Shown here piece after piece: positions 9,786 through 17,407 of a stretch of DNA of 33,032 nt (positions are counted from its first letter, which is position 1; the number at the start of each line of letters is the position of its first letter). The DNA is taken from contig JAFUGS010000091.1 of NCBI GenBank assembly GCA_017469265.1, positions 1 to 33,032 of the forward strand, given 5' to 3'. The notes under the pieces are model-generated. The model searched no databases, was not told the origin of the DNA, and worked only from the letters and a program-made list of their open reading frames with translations. A program made the position numbers and the translations under genes. This DNA is from Clostridia bacterium (GTDB lineage Bacteria > Bacillota > Clostridia > Christensenellales > Aristaeellaceae).

Positions 9786-10766
9786 TCACGGGTCGAAGGG
9801 TACGTTGGAACGGGTGGCCCGGCGCAGGGCCGCGTCCGGATCCGGGAGCTGGGGCTGCCGGGCGGACTGGAACTGCTTCGTGTGCACGTAGGCGATGTTG
9901 GCCTGGGTCGCGGGGGCGGTGGAACGCTGCAGGGAAACCTGCCCCTCCTCCTCCGGCTGGAGGCGGAGACGCAGCAGCAGCCGTCCGTGATGCCGGCAGC
10001 GGCCGATGGCGATGTATTTATCCGGGCTCTGTGGTACATATTCGCCGTCCAGGGTCAGAATCCTGCCGCAGCGGGGACAGGTGGGCTTCAGGGCCGTGTC
10101 GCTGGACAGGGCCTCCCGGACGGAAGGAAACTGTTCCCGGGGGGTTTTGGCCCGGTTGTGCCGGGGATGGTGAATCAGGTTCTTCGGCGCCTGGGCGTAG
10201 TCCAGCGCGGCGGCGGGATCCGGCAGCGTCTGGAAGACCAGGGCGGTGTACCAGGCGTCATTCCGGGCGTTGTGGAAGGACAGGCCCTCCTGGGAGGGGA
10301 TGTTCATCAGTTCCATGGCCTTCTGCAGGCTGGGGCGGTCCTTCAGGGCGTGCACCTGGGCGAAGAGCTTCTGGATGTCGCACAGGGGGGGCAGGGGGAT
10401 GTCGCCGCAGCCGAAAAAGTCGATGTTCTGCTGCAGGACGCTTACGTCGTCACAGCCCCAGGTGAGCAGCACATAGTCCTGGCCGCACCAGCGGACGAAC
10501 TGTTCCAGGGCCTCCCGGAAGGCGGGGGCGCCGGCCAGCTCCTCCGCGCCCAGGCCGGTCATTCTCCGGATGCGGGGATGAATCTGCAGGTAATGGGTGG
10601 GGGCGATGGGCAGGGACAGGGTGTCGGTGATGGCCAGGTCGTCCCCCAGCTTGACGGCGCCGATCTGGATCATCTCAAAGATCAGCCGGTCGCCAATCCG
10701 GCGGTAAACCGGGCTCTGCCAGGAAATGGGCTGGTTCCACTCCAGGTCCAGGATAATATAGTGCAT
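9786..10766 (-). CDS. DEDDh-family 3'-5' exonuclease with C-terminal zinc-ribbon-like part
   Basis: This 326-residue protein has an N-terminal exonuclease fold: D7-L-E9 (motif I), CDD at 105-107 (motif II) and H165...D170 in FHNARNDAWYT (motif III). That spacing marks the DEDDh subgroup related to DnaQ epsilon and KapD. Residues 230-260 look like a small metal site (C230, C233, C257, H259/H260). The last 60 residues are low-complexity. The substrate, RNA or DNA, is not evident. The start at 10766 lies behind AAGGAG on the minus strand. It heads a three-gene minus-strand group with the nucleoside kinase and argH. Confidence 0.8.
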   Translation of the reverse strand: MHYIILDLEWNQPISWQSPVYRRIGDRLIFEMIQIGAVKLGDDLAITDTLSLPIAPTHYLQIHPRIRRMTGLGAEELAGAPAFREALEQFVRWCGQDYVLLTWGCDDVSVLQQNIDFFGCGDIPLPPLCDIQKLFAQVHALKDRPSLQKAMELMNIPSQEGLSFHNARNDAWYTALVFQTLPDPAAALDYAQAPKNLIHHPRHNRAKTPREQFPSVREALSSDTALKPTCPRCGRILTLDGEYVPQSPDKYIAIGRCRHHGRLLLRLRLQPEEEGQVSLQRSTAPATQANIAYVHTKQFQSARQPQLPDPDAALRRATRSNVPFDP

Positions 10767-10794
10767 GGGTTTTCAACAGTCTCCTTCATAATAA

Positions 10795-10839
10795 GTATCT
10801 ATTCAGGCGCTCCGCTTGCTGGTCTGAATCGTTACCAAA
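10795..10839 (+). repeat. Dispersed repeat, minimal copy 2 (ends only)
   Basis: GTATCTATTCAG (10795-10806) and CTGAATCGTTACCAAA (10824-10839) are imperfect inverted repeats around a core reading GCGCTCCGCTTGCTGGT. The core plus right end is nearly identical to the right end of the 6347-6606 element. It looks like an internally deleted copy. It sits just upstream of the exonuclease start on the minus strand and could affect that gene's promoter. Confidence 0.7.
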
Positions 10840-10867
10840 ATAAGAAAAACGGCGTTCGAAGCGCGGA

Positions 10868-10898
10868 CCCGGGCGGCGCGGCGGCGCCGGGCCCCGGG
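10868..10898. other. Compound GC-rich hairpin
   Basis: CCCGGG (10868-10873) pairs with CCCGGG (10893-10898), and CGGCGC (10874-10879) pairs with GCGCCG (10884-10889) around a GGCG loop. It lies in the divergent gap between the exonuclease and the YerB-like gene. There is no T-run. Confidence 0.4.
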
Positions 10899-10971
10899 AA
10901 CCCAGTCAAAAAGTATACGGGACAAAGGGAAAATTTGCAAGCGGGGAAAGCGCTGATATTTTCATTTTATG

Positions 10972-11000
10972 TTGACAAAATCGTAAAGGAATTGTAAAAT
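10972..11000 (+). promoter_or_regulatory. Sigma-A promoter for the YerB-like gene
   Basis: TTGACA (10972-10977), a 17-bp spacer and TAAAAT (10995-11000) sit about 55 bases before the gene at 11056. The -35 is a perfect match and the -10 differs by one base. Confidence 0.85.
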
Positions 11001-11055
11001 CCTTTTCGGCTGATTTTGCCTCACAGAGGATATCGGAAAGGAAGGAATGACACGG

Positions 11056-12285
11056 ATGAAAAAGATCGTGAGCCTGCTGCTCTGCCTGATGCTGCTGGGG
11101 ACGTCCGCCCTGGCGGAGACGACCATCAACGCGGCGGAGAACCGCGGCATTGTGATTGAGGACGCGGAGCCCAACGAATGGGAGGATCCGCGGATTTCTC
11201 CTACCACGGGCCTGATTCTGCAGAACGTGGCGGCCCGGGCGCCGGAAAGCGGCTTCGCGGGGCTGGCCATCACCGGGCGGTACATGCCCATGCTGGTGCA
11301 GATTGACAACGCGGAAGCCGGCATCGGCTACGACAAGGACGGGAAATATACCGGCAAGCGGGCGCCCTGGGGCGTCCAGTATACGGACGTGATTTACGAG
11401 ACCCCGCTGTACAAGCAGGGGGACACCCGGCTGACCTTCCTGTTCTCCGACCTGATTCCGGACAGCGTGGGCCCGCTGCGCTCCGCCCGCCTGTTCCACG
11501 CCTGGCTGCGGGAGGAATGGGACTGCGGTTTCATCTTCTACGGCCAGCAGGAATACACCGAGACCAACGTGCCGGAGGTGTTCAAGACCACCGGCGCGGA
11601 CAAGAAGGGCTGGGTGTACGACGAAGAGGGCAAGGCCATCGACGGCGCCGGCGTGCTCTTCCTGGGCACGGTGGGCATCAGCAAGCCCTGGAAGCAGTAC
11701 TTCGGCGTGTATGACAAGATCAAGCTGCAGAAGCCCCATGACAAGACCGTGGACGCCGCGGCCGTGTCTTCCCTGATCCTGCCGGACTTCACCGCCGCCA
11801 ACCACACCTGGCTGTTCACCGACAGCGAGCCGGACTGGGACGACGACGCGGAGGAGATCTTCGTCAACTGGGCCACCGGCGCGCTGAAGTACTACAACAG
11901 CTACATCGAGTGGGACGAGGACGAGGAGTGCTACTACCGGTACCTGAAGGACATGGTGAACGACAACAAGGACTGGGAGTACAAGAGCCTGTACATCAAG
12001 AACAAGCTGGAGGAGGAATCCGTTCCCTTCGCCAACATCATCGTGCAGTTCACCAAGATGGACTGGGTGCGGACGGACGCGCCCAAGCCCGAGGTGCTGG
12101 GCACGGGCAACGCGGACTACTTCCAGTGCGGCAAGCACATGGCCGGCGTGTGGAAGCGGGACACCCTGTCTGACCGGACGGTTTTCTACGATGACAACGG
12201 CGAGGAAATCAAGCTGCAGCGGGGCCGCACCCTGATCATCGTCATGGACTATGAGACCGAGCACCGCTCCGTCAGCTACGACTAA
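11056..12285 (+). CDS. Secreted YerB-like (DUF3048) protein
   Basis: This 409-residue exported protein has a signal peptide MKKIVSLLLCLMLLGTSALA and a likely signal-peptidase-I cut after ALA. It resembles the YerB/DUF3048 family: RYMPMLVQIDN, then GVQYTDVIYETPLYKQGDTRLTF-type text, then VGPLRSARLF. Family function is unknown. Bacillus YerB is a lipoprotein, but there is no lipobox cysteine here. The start at 11056 is preferred over ATG 11047 because the GGAAGG site (about 11040-11045) is 10 bases away rather than 1-2. It has its own promoter (10972) and terminator (12293), so it is monocistronic. Confidence 0.8.
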   Translation: MKKIVSLLLCLMLLGTSALAETTINAAENRGIVIEDAEPNEWEDPRISPTTGLILQNVAARAPESGFAGLAITGRYMPMLVQIDNAEAGIGYDKDGKYTGKRAPWGVQYTDVIYETPLYKQGDTRLTFLFSDLIPDSVGPLRSARLFHAWLREEWDCGFIFYGQQEYTETNVPEVFKTTGADKKGWVYDEEGKAIDGAGVLFLGTVGISKPWKQYFGVYDKIKLQKPHDKTVDAAAVSSLILPDFTAANHTWLFTDSEPDWDDDAEEIFVNWATGALKYYNSYIEWDEDEECYYRYLKDMVNDNKDWEYKSLYIKNKLEEESVPFANIIVQFTKMDWVRTDAPKPEVLGTGNADYFQCGKHMAGVWKRDTLSDRTVFYDDNGEEIKLQRGRTLIIVMDYETEHRSVSYD

Positions 12286-12292
12286 GCAGGGC

Positions 12293-12327
12293 GCCCCTTT
12301 CCCCGCTCGCGGGGAAAGGGGCTTTTT
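12293..12327 (+). terminator. Intrinsic terminator after the YerB-like gene
   Basis: GCCCCTTTCCCC (12293-12304) pairs with GGGGAAAGGGGC (12311-12322), followed by five T residues (12323-12327). It is a perfect 12-bp stem. Confidence 0.92.
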
Positions 12328-12339
12328 GTAACAAAAAGC

Positions 12340-12368
12340 TTGCAATTTTCCGCAAAATAGTCTAAAAT
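12340..12368 (+). promoter_or_regulatory. Sigma-A promoter for the two-component/GerMN operon
   Basis: TTGCAA (12340-12345), a 17-bp spacer and TAAAAT (12363-12368) lie directly after the preceding terminator and about 25-35 bases before the response regulator start. Confidence 0.75.
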
Positions 12369-12401
12369 TCAAGAAGAATTGGTTACGAAAGGGTGTTCGA
12401 C

Positions 12402-13094
12402 TTGGCGAAGCGTATTCTGCTGGTGGATGATGAACCGCTGATCCTGAAGGGACTGAAGTATACCCTGGAGCAGGAAGGGTACGAGACGGAAAGCGCCACG
12501 GACGGGGAGGAAGCGCTGCGGAAGTTTGAAAACAGCGCCTATGACCTGATCCTGCTGGACGTGATGCTGCCGAAGCTGGACGGGATCTCCGTGTGCCAGC
12601 GGATCCGGGAGCAGAGCGACGTGCCCATCATCATGCTGACCGCCAAGGGGGAGGACATGGACAAGATTCTGGGCCTGGAATACGGCGCGGACGATTACAT
12701 GACCAAGCCCTTCAACATTCTGGAGGTCAAGGCCCGGATCAAGACGATTTTCCGCCGGGTCAGCGCCAGCATGCAGCAGCAGGAGCAGCGGGTGATCCGC
12801 GTCCACGACATGGACGTGAACCTGGTGAAGCGCAGCGTCGTGCTGGGCGGGAAGGACATCAAGCTGACGGCCAAGGAGTTTGACCTGCTGCAGCTGTTCG
12901 TGACCAACCGGGGGACCGTGTTCAGCCGGGAGCAGATGCTGGAGACGGTGTGGAAATACGATTACGCCGGGGACGCGCGGACCGTGGATGTGCACATCCG
13001 CCGCCTGCGGGAAAAGATCGAGCGGGACACCTCGAAGCCGGAGTTCATCTTTACCAAATGGGGTGTGGGTTACTACTTTACGGATCAGGACTAA
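12402..13094 (+). CDS. OmpR/PhoB-family response regulator
   Basis: This DNA-binding regulator has a receiver domain at about 1-118. The acidic pair is in ILLVDDE, the phospho-acceptor is D53 in ILLDVMLP, and the conserved lysine is in MTKPF. A winged-helix OmpR-type output domain follows (KLTAKEFDLL ... VDVHIRRLREKIE ... WGVGYYF). The start is taken as TTG at 12402, giving MAKRILLVDDE, because AAAGGG (12388-12393) is 8 bases upstream. GTG at 12393 is the in-frame alternative but overlaps that ribosome site. The histidine kinase follows 33 bases later and is the expected partner. Confidence 0.92.
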   Translation: MAKRILLVDDEPLILKGLKYTLEQEGYETESATDGEEALRKFENSAYDLILLDVMLPKLDGISVCQRIREQSDVPIIMLTAKGEDMDKILGLEYGADDYMTKPFNILEVKARIKTIFRRVSASMQQQEQRVIRVHDMDVNLVKRSVVLGGKDIKLTAKEFDLLQLFVTNRGTVFSREQMLETVWKYDYAGDARTVDVHIRRLREKIERDTSKPEFIFTKWGVGYYFTDQD

Positions 13095-13127
13095 GCCGAC
13101 CGGCGGGCCTGCCGGCGTGAGGAGTGA

Positions 13128-14603
13128 ATGAAGATTTCACGCATCAGGACGAAGCGCGTGCCAATCTGGGCCAGCATCAGGGTGAAAATCCTGCTGGCCT
13201 TTTTTGTCGTGGTGGGCGTTTCCTTCCTGGTGGCGGCGACGAACCTGAACGGCGTGGTCAGCAACTACCTGACGGAGCAGCGGACCCGGGAGGACACCCA
13301 GGCGGCGGAGAACCTGGCGGGGGTGTATGCCCCGCTGTTTCAGAGCGGGGACAGCGCGGCGCTGAACAGCCGCCTGCAGGAGGACGCCCTGGGGCTGGAC
13401 GGGCGGCTGCTGCTGCTGGACACGGACGGAAAGGTGCAGTTCGACAGCTTTAACAGCCTGTGCGGCCAGCGGCTGGTGCTGCCGGAGGTGGTGCGGGTGC
13501 TGGTGAACGGGGACAAGTACGCCTACGGCATGCACCGCCCCGGGCAGGAGACGGCCTCGGCCCTCAGCGGGGAGGAAGGCGCGGAGTACGTGGCCTACGG
13601 GGCCCACGAGCTGGTGGGGTCCTGGGGGCCCATCGGCGCGCTGGTGTATGTGAGCCGGATTCAGGGGATGATGGATTCCCTGGACCAGGTGAGCTGGCAG
13701 CTGAACAGCGTCTTCCTGGTGATCGCGGTGGCGGCCCTGGTGCTGGCCTATTTCCTGAGCCGGATGCTGACCAACCCCATCACGAACCTGAGCCGCACCA
13801 TGCGGCGCATGGGGGAGGGCGACCTGAGCGCCCGGGTGCCGGAGAGGGGCAGCGGGGAGCTGCGGCAGCTGGCGGAGAACTACAACACCATGGCCGCCCA
13901 GCTGGAAAACCTGGACCAGTCCCGGAACCAGTTTGTATCCAACGCCAGCCATGAGCTGAAGACGCCCCTGGCCACCATGAAGATCATGCTGGAAACCATG
14001 ATCTACGAGCCGGAGATGCCCGGGGAGCTGCGGCAGGAATTCATGCAGGACATGAATCACGAGATCGACCGGCTGACGGGGATCATTACGGACCTGCTGA
14101 CGCTGACGAAGATGGACAACCGTCAGGACGCCATGAAGCTGGAGGAGATCGACATGACGGCCCTGACGGAGGAGATTCTGCGGCTGCTGCGCCCGGTGGC
14201 GGAGAAGCGGAGCCAGACCCTGGAAAGCCGGATCACCCCCGGGGTCACCATGACCGGCGACCGGACGAAGCTGAACCAGGTGCTGTACAACCTGATTGAC
14301 AACGGCATGAAATACACCCAGGACGGGGGCCGGGTGCGGGTGACCCTGGACGAGGAGGGGGACAACCTGATCTGGCGGGTGAAGGACAACGGCATCGGCA
14401 TTCCCCCGGAGGATCAGGAGCACATTTTCGAACGGTTCTACCGGGTGGACAAGGCCCGCAGCCGGGAAACCGGCGGCACGGGGCTGGGGCTGAGCATCGT
14501 GCGCCAGCTGGTGAACCTCCACGGGGGCGCCATCACGGTGGAGAGCGAACCGGGGAAGGGCAGCTGCTTTACGGTGACCCTGCCCCGGGGAGGCGGGAAA
14601 TGA
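13128..14603 (+). CDS. Membrane sensor histidine kinase
   Basis: This 491-residue sensor kinase should phosphorylate the preceding response regulator. A transmembrane helix lies at about 20-42 (ILLAFFVVVGVSFLVAA), followed by an extracytoplasmic sensor of about 150 residues. A second helix lies near 195-215, then a HAMP domain. The dimerisation and phospho-acceptor box has H275 in NASHELKTPL. The HATPase domain shows the N box (NLIDNGMKY), G1 (DNGIGIP) and G2 (GGTGLGLSIV). The sensed signal is unknown. GAGGAG precedes the start closely. Its stop overlaps the ATG of the GerMN gene (ATGA), indicating translational coupling. Confidence 0.93.
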   Translation: MKISRIRTKRVPIWASIRVKILLAFFVVVGVSFLVAATNLNGVVSNYLTEQRTREDTQAAENLAGVYAPLFQSGDSAALNSRLQEDALGLDGRLLLLDTDGKVQFDSFNSLCGQRLVLPEVVRVLVNGDKYAYGMHRPGQETASALSGEEGAEYVAYGAHELVGSWGPIGALVYVSRIQGMMDSLDQVSWQLNSVFLVIAVAALVLAYFLSRMLTNPITNLSRTMRRMGEGDLSARVPERGSGELRQLAENYNTMAAQLENLDQSRNQFVSNASHELKTPLATMKIMLETMIYEPEMPGELRQEFMQDMNHEIDRLTGIITDLLTLTKMDNRQDAMKLEEIDMTALTEEILRLLRPVAEKRSQTLESRITPGVTMTGDRTKLNQVLYNLIDNGMKYTQDGGRVRVTLDEEGDNLIWRVKDNGIGIPPEDQEHIFERFYRVDKARSRETGGTGLGLSIVRQLVNLHGGAITVESEPGKGSCFTVTLPRGGGK

Positions 14604-16213
14604 GCCCCGCCCCGGGAAAGGGGCCGGCAAAGAAAAGGGCGGACCGCCCGGAAAGGGGGAGACAGGTGAGAAAGAGACTGATGAGCGCGGCGCTGATCCT
14701 GGCGCTGCTGCCCATGCTGGCGGGGTGCGCCCGGCGGGAGATCCGGGAGAGCGGGGAGAGCCTGCCGACCCTGCCCGCCGCCCAGGCCGCGTGGCCGGCG
14801 CCGGACGGCGATTTCTTCTCCGGCGAGGCGGGCCTCTGGACCCTGTACCTGCCGGGGAAGAACGGGCTGAACCTGGTGTCGCAGCACGTGCAGAAAACGC
14901 CGGGGATCCTGCGGGCGGAAGCCCTGGGGGCCATCACCCGGGAACTGCTGAGCTATCCGGCCAACAACCAGGTGGATTCCCTGGGAGGGGACGTGGAGCT
15001 GACCCTGACGGGGGAGAACCCGGTGGAGCTGAGCGCCGGGGTGGTGACGGTGAACCTGGGCTCCTCGGCCCTGGGGCTGGGGTACCGGGGATTTTATACC
15101 CTGAGCCTGGCGCTGGCGGCCACTCTGTGTGAAATTGAGAACGTGCGCTGTGTCAACGTCCTGGTGGCCGGGCAGAGCGTCAGCCTGGACGCCAGCGGCA
15201 CCCTGGCCATGGGCAGCGTGACCGCCCATCCCGGGGAGAACCTGCCGGTGCTGTGGGAGCAGATGGAGGCGAAGCGGACGCCGGTGGGCAGCGACGCTGC
15301 CCAGACGCCGCTGACCTCCTATATGACGCTGTACTACCCCCTGGAGAACGGGCAGGGCATCACCTGCGAGAACCGCACCCTCACTTTTCCGGGCCAGACC
15401 CCCAGGCAGATGGCCACCACGATTCTGGAAAACCTGAGCATGGGCAGCATGTATCTCACCGGCGTGCCGGACATGCCGGACCTGCTGAGCATGATGAGCC
15501 ACGAGCCGCTGACCAGCGAGCTGGCGGACGGGGGACGGATGATCACCCTCAGCTTCCGGGAAGGCGCGGAGCGGGAATGGCAGGCCATGGGCGTGGATCC
15601 GGCCTGCCTGGCGGCTTCCATCTGCTACAGCCTGACCACCTTTATCCCGGGGGTGGCGGGGGTGGCCATCCGGGTGGGGGACCGGCCGCTGACCATGCTG
15701 AGCAGCGACAAATTCGGCGATGTGCCGGTGCTGGGCGGGCTGCTGCGCCGGACCCTGTTCGCCCCCTTCCTCATGGGGCGGACCACGGTGTACTTTGCCC
15801 GGGAGGGCAGCCTGGCCCCGGTGGAAAAGAGCGTGGACCGGGAGAAAACGGACAGCCCCCGGGCCCAGCTGGCGGCCCTGATGGAAGGCCCCGGAGACCG
15901 GGAACGGGCCGAGGGGCTGGAGGCCACCCTGCCGGAGATGGTGGGGGAGGAGGACATCCTGGGCATCGCGGTGGAGGGGGACGTGATCCTCGTCAACCTG
16001 AGCGAAAGCTTCCGGTCCGAGATTCAGCGCTGGGGGCGGGAGGGGGAAACCCTGCTGTGCTACAGCATGGTGAACACCCTCTGCGCCAACAGCGGCGCCA
16101 GGAGGGTCTGCTTCTTCTTCGAGGGGGATCAGGTGGAGTCCATCGCCGGCACCATTTACTGGGCGGGCACCTTTGACTACAACACAGGCCTGTGCGAGGA
16201 AAGCTTCGGATAA
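14600..16213 (+). CDS. GerMN-domain lipoprotein (GerM-like)
   Basis: This exported lipoprotein has signal peptide RKRLMSAALILALLPMLAGC with a clear LAGC lipobox. It appears to carry two GerMN-type domains, one around 100-210 and one near the C terminus (NLSESFRSEIQ ... SMVNTLCANSGARRVCFFFEGDQ). GerM in Bacillus works in spore-envelope assembly, while other GerMN proteins sit in two-component/lipoprotein operons (LpqB-like in actinobacteria). Its coupling to the histidine kinase suggests it modulates that sensor, which is inference. Two starts are possible: ATG 14600 (GGGGAGG upstream, overlaps the kinase stop) and GTG 14666 (AAAGGGGGAG upstream, gives a standard signal peptide). The upstream start is listed. 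Confidence 0.8.
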   Translation: MSPAPGKGPAKKRADRPERGRQVRKRLMSAALILALLPMLAGCARREIRESGESLPTLPAAQAAWPAPDGDFFSGEAGLWTLYLPGKNGLNLVSQHVQKTPGILRAEALGAITRELLSYPANNQVDSLGGDVELTLTGENPVELSAGVVTVNLGSSALGLGYRGFYTLSLALAATLCEIENVRCVNVLVAGQSVSLDASGTLAMGSVTAHPGENLPVLWEQMEAKRTPVGSDAAQTPLTSYMTLYYPLENGQGITCENRTLTFPGQTPRQMATTILENLSMGSMYLTGVPDMPDLLSMMSHEPLTSELADGGRMITLSFREGAEREWQAMGVDPACLAASICYSLTTFIPGVAGVAIRVGDRPLTMLSSDKFGDVPVLGGLLRRTLFAPFLMGRTTVYFAREGSLAPVEKSVDREKTDSPRAQLAALMEGPGDRERAEGLEATLPEMVGEEDILGIAVEGDVILVNLSESFRSEIQRWGREGETLLCYSMVNTLCANSGARRVCFFFEGDQVESIAGTIYWAGTFDYNTGLCEESFG

Positions 16214-16227
16214 GGGGAATAAATACG

Positions 16228-16264
16228 AAAAGCCGCGCTTTTGCAGAGCAGAAGCGCGGCTTTT
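16228..16264. terminator. Bidirectional intrinsic terminator
   Basis: AAAGCCGCGCTT (16229-16240) pairs with the facing copy at 16251-16262 around a 10-base loop, with T residues on both strands. It ends the two-component/GerMN operon on the plus strand and the small regulator gene (16295-16831) on the minus strand. Confidence 0.88.
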
Positions 16265-16294
16265 CGCTGCGTCAGGACGGGCGGGAGAAGGAGG

Positions 16295-16831
16295 TCAGGA
16301 GGCGGGCGGGACGGGCGGGGAGACGGAGACGTAGCCCCGCATGGGCGGATCCTCCCGCAGCATGCGGCCCACCTTCACCAGGGCACGCTTCTGAAGCTTT
16401 TTGGCGTACCGCATTTCGTACTGAATGTGGCCGGCGGCATCGGACACGGAACGATGATCCAGAAAGCGGTCCACCAGCATGCGGAATTCCGCCTGATTGT
16501 CCAGGTGGGACAGATACAGCAGGATCTCCCGTTCCAGATCCGCCAGATGGTCGATACAGTGGTCCGCCTGCTTCGTCACGTCCCGCAGGCGGAGGGCCAG
16601 CAGCCGGGCCTCATAGGAATCGGAAGGGGAGGAAGCGCCCTGGGAGACGCGGCGCTGAAGCGCCTGCTGATAGTCGAGCAGGGAGCGGATCCGCTCGTCC
16701 AGCCGGCCGGGGCGGGAAAGATATTCCGTGGCCAGGCGAATGTATGCCTGCTCCTCCTTCCGGCCGGGGGCATCAGCGCGGGGACGGCGGGCCGGACGGA
16801 GCTTCGGGGGATTCTCTTTGCGCGTATACAT
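16295..16831 (-). CDS. Small sigma-like/phage-type regulator (DUF1492-like), tentative
   Basis: This 178-residue cytoplasmic protein has a basic N-terminal tail and a long helical middle. Its C-terminal section (LEREILLYLSHLDNQAEFRMLVDRFLDHRSVSDAAGHIQYEM-like pattern) resembles a sigma-region-4 or ArpU/DUF1492 helix-turn-helix. Those families are late-gene activators in Firmicute phages. The match is by eye and weak. The start at 16831 follows AAAGGAG with 8-base spacing, and a consensus promoter lies at 16886-16914. It is transcribed away from the XRE/ImmA pair across a shared 190-base region, the usual layout of a regulatory switch. It could equally be an unrelated helical protein. Confidence 0.55.
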   Translation of the reverse strand: MYTRKENPPKLRPARRPRADAPGRKEEQAYIRLATEYLSRPGRLDERIRSLLDYQQALQRRVSQGASSPSDSYEARLLALRLRDVTKQADHCIDHLADLEREILLYLSHLDNQAEFRMLVDRFLDHRSVSDAAGHIQYEMRYAKKLQKRALVKVGRMLREDPPMRGYVSVSPPVPPAS

Positions 16832-16885
16832 ATCGGGGGACTCCTTTCACAGGAACACACAAAATTTTTGTGCTTTTCGAAAGGG

Positions 16886-16914
16886 ATTATAGCCTCGCGA
16901 GAACGCTTTGTCAA
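16886..16914 (-). promoter_or_regulatory. Minus-strand promoter for the small regulator
   Basis: Read on the minus strand, TTGACA (16914-16909), a 17-bp spacer and TATAAT (16891-16886) form a perfect consensus promoter. The spacer contains the palindrome TCGCGA (16895-16900). Confidence 0.88.
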
Positions 16915-16953
16915 GCGCGAATTTGAATTTTTTAAAATAATTATGTTACATGC

Positions 16954-16982
16954 TTGCAAAATAAGGAAAAGACGGCTATAAT
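16954..16982 (+). promoter_or_regulatory. Plus-strand promoter for the XRE-ImmA pair
   Basis: TTGCAA (16954-16959), a 17-bp spacer and TATAAT (16977-16982) lie about 40 bases before the repressor start. The -35 elements of this and the divergent promoter are about 40 bp apart, so a repressor bound between them could control both. Confidence 0.82.
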
Positions 16983-17023
16983 GAGAAAGCAAAAATATTG
17001 GACTGCCTGAAGGGGGCGATGTG

Positions 17024-17407
17024 ATGGAACAGCAGTTTGGGGACCGGCTGCGGATGCTGCGGCGCCGGCGGGGGATGACCCAGGGGGATCTGGCCCGGGC
17101 GCTGGGCTGCACGGTGCAGACCGTGGTGCGCTACGAAGGCCTCCGGATTGAGGAGGTCCGTCCGGCCAAGCTGAAGGCGATCGCCGGGGCCCTGGGGGTG
17201 GAACCCTGGGAGCTGACCGGGGAGGAGCCCGTGGATGAGGAGATCAACACCCTGACCCGGGGGCTGAAACGGATGGATCCCGAGCAGCGGGCGAACCTGA
17301 TCCGCATGGTGATGCCCTATGTGATGCAGTGCCAGCGGCCGGAGGCGGGTGAAGCCGCGAAGCCCGCGCCCGCGCGGCCGGCGGCGGAGAAAGGAACGCC
17401 CGAATGA
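17024..17407 (+). CDS. XRE-family helix-turn-helix transcriptional regulator
   Basis: This 127-residue cytoplasmic repressor-like protein has an N-terminal HTH_3 domain (about 5-65): LRMLRRRRGMTQGDLARALG ... TVVRYE, with the recognition helix around CTVQTVVRYE. The middle part contains a short helix (GLKRMDPEQRANLIRMVMPYV) and the C terminus is Ala/Pro-rich. The start is ATG 17024, 7 bases after AGGGGG; GTG 17021 is adjacent and in frame. Its stop overlaps the ATG of the ImmA-like protease (ATGA). Such pairs usually have the protease cleave or inactivate the repressor. Autoregulation of the divergent promoters is likely but not shown. Confidence 0.88.
   Translation: MEQQFGDRLRMLRRRRGMTQGDLARALGCTVQTVVRYEGLRIEEVRPAKLKAIAGALGVEPWELTGEEPVDEEINTLTRGLKRMDPEQRANLIRMVMPYVMQCQRPEAGEAAKPAPARPAAEKGTPE

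Noticed and set aside
7971-10997. 1008-codon plus-strand open frame opposite the kinase and exonuclease
   Set aside because: Low-complexity Gly/Gln/His/Val-rich translation with no family features, lying opposite two genes with clear catalytic motifs and ribosome sites.
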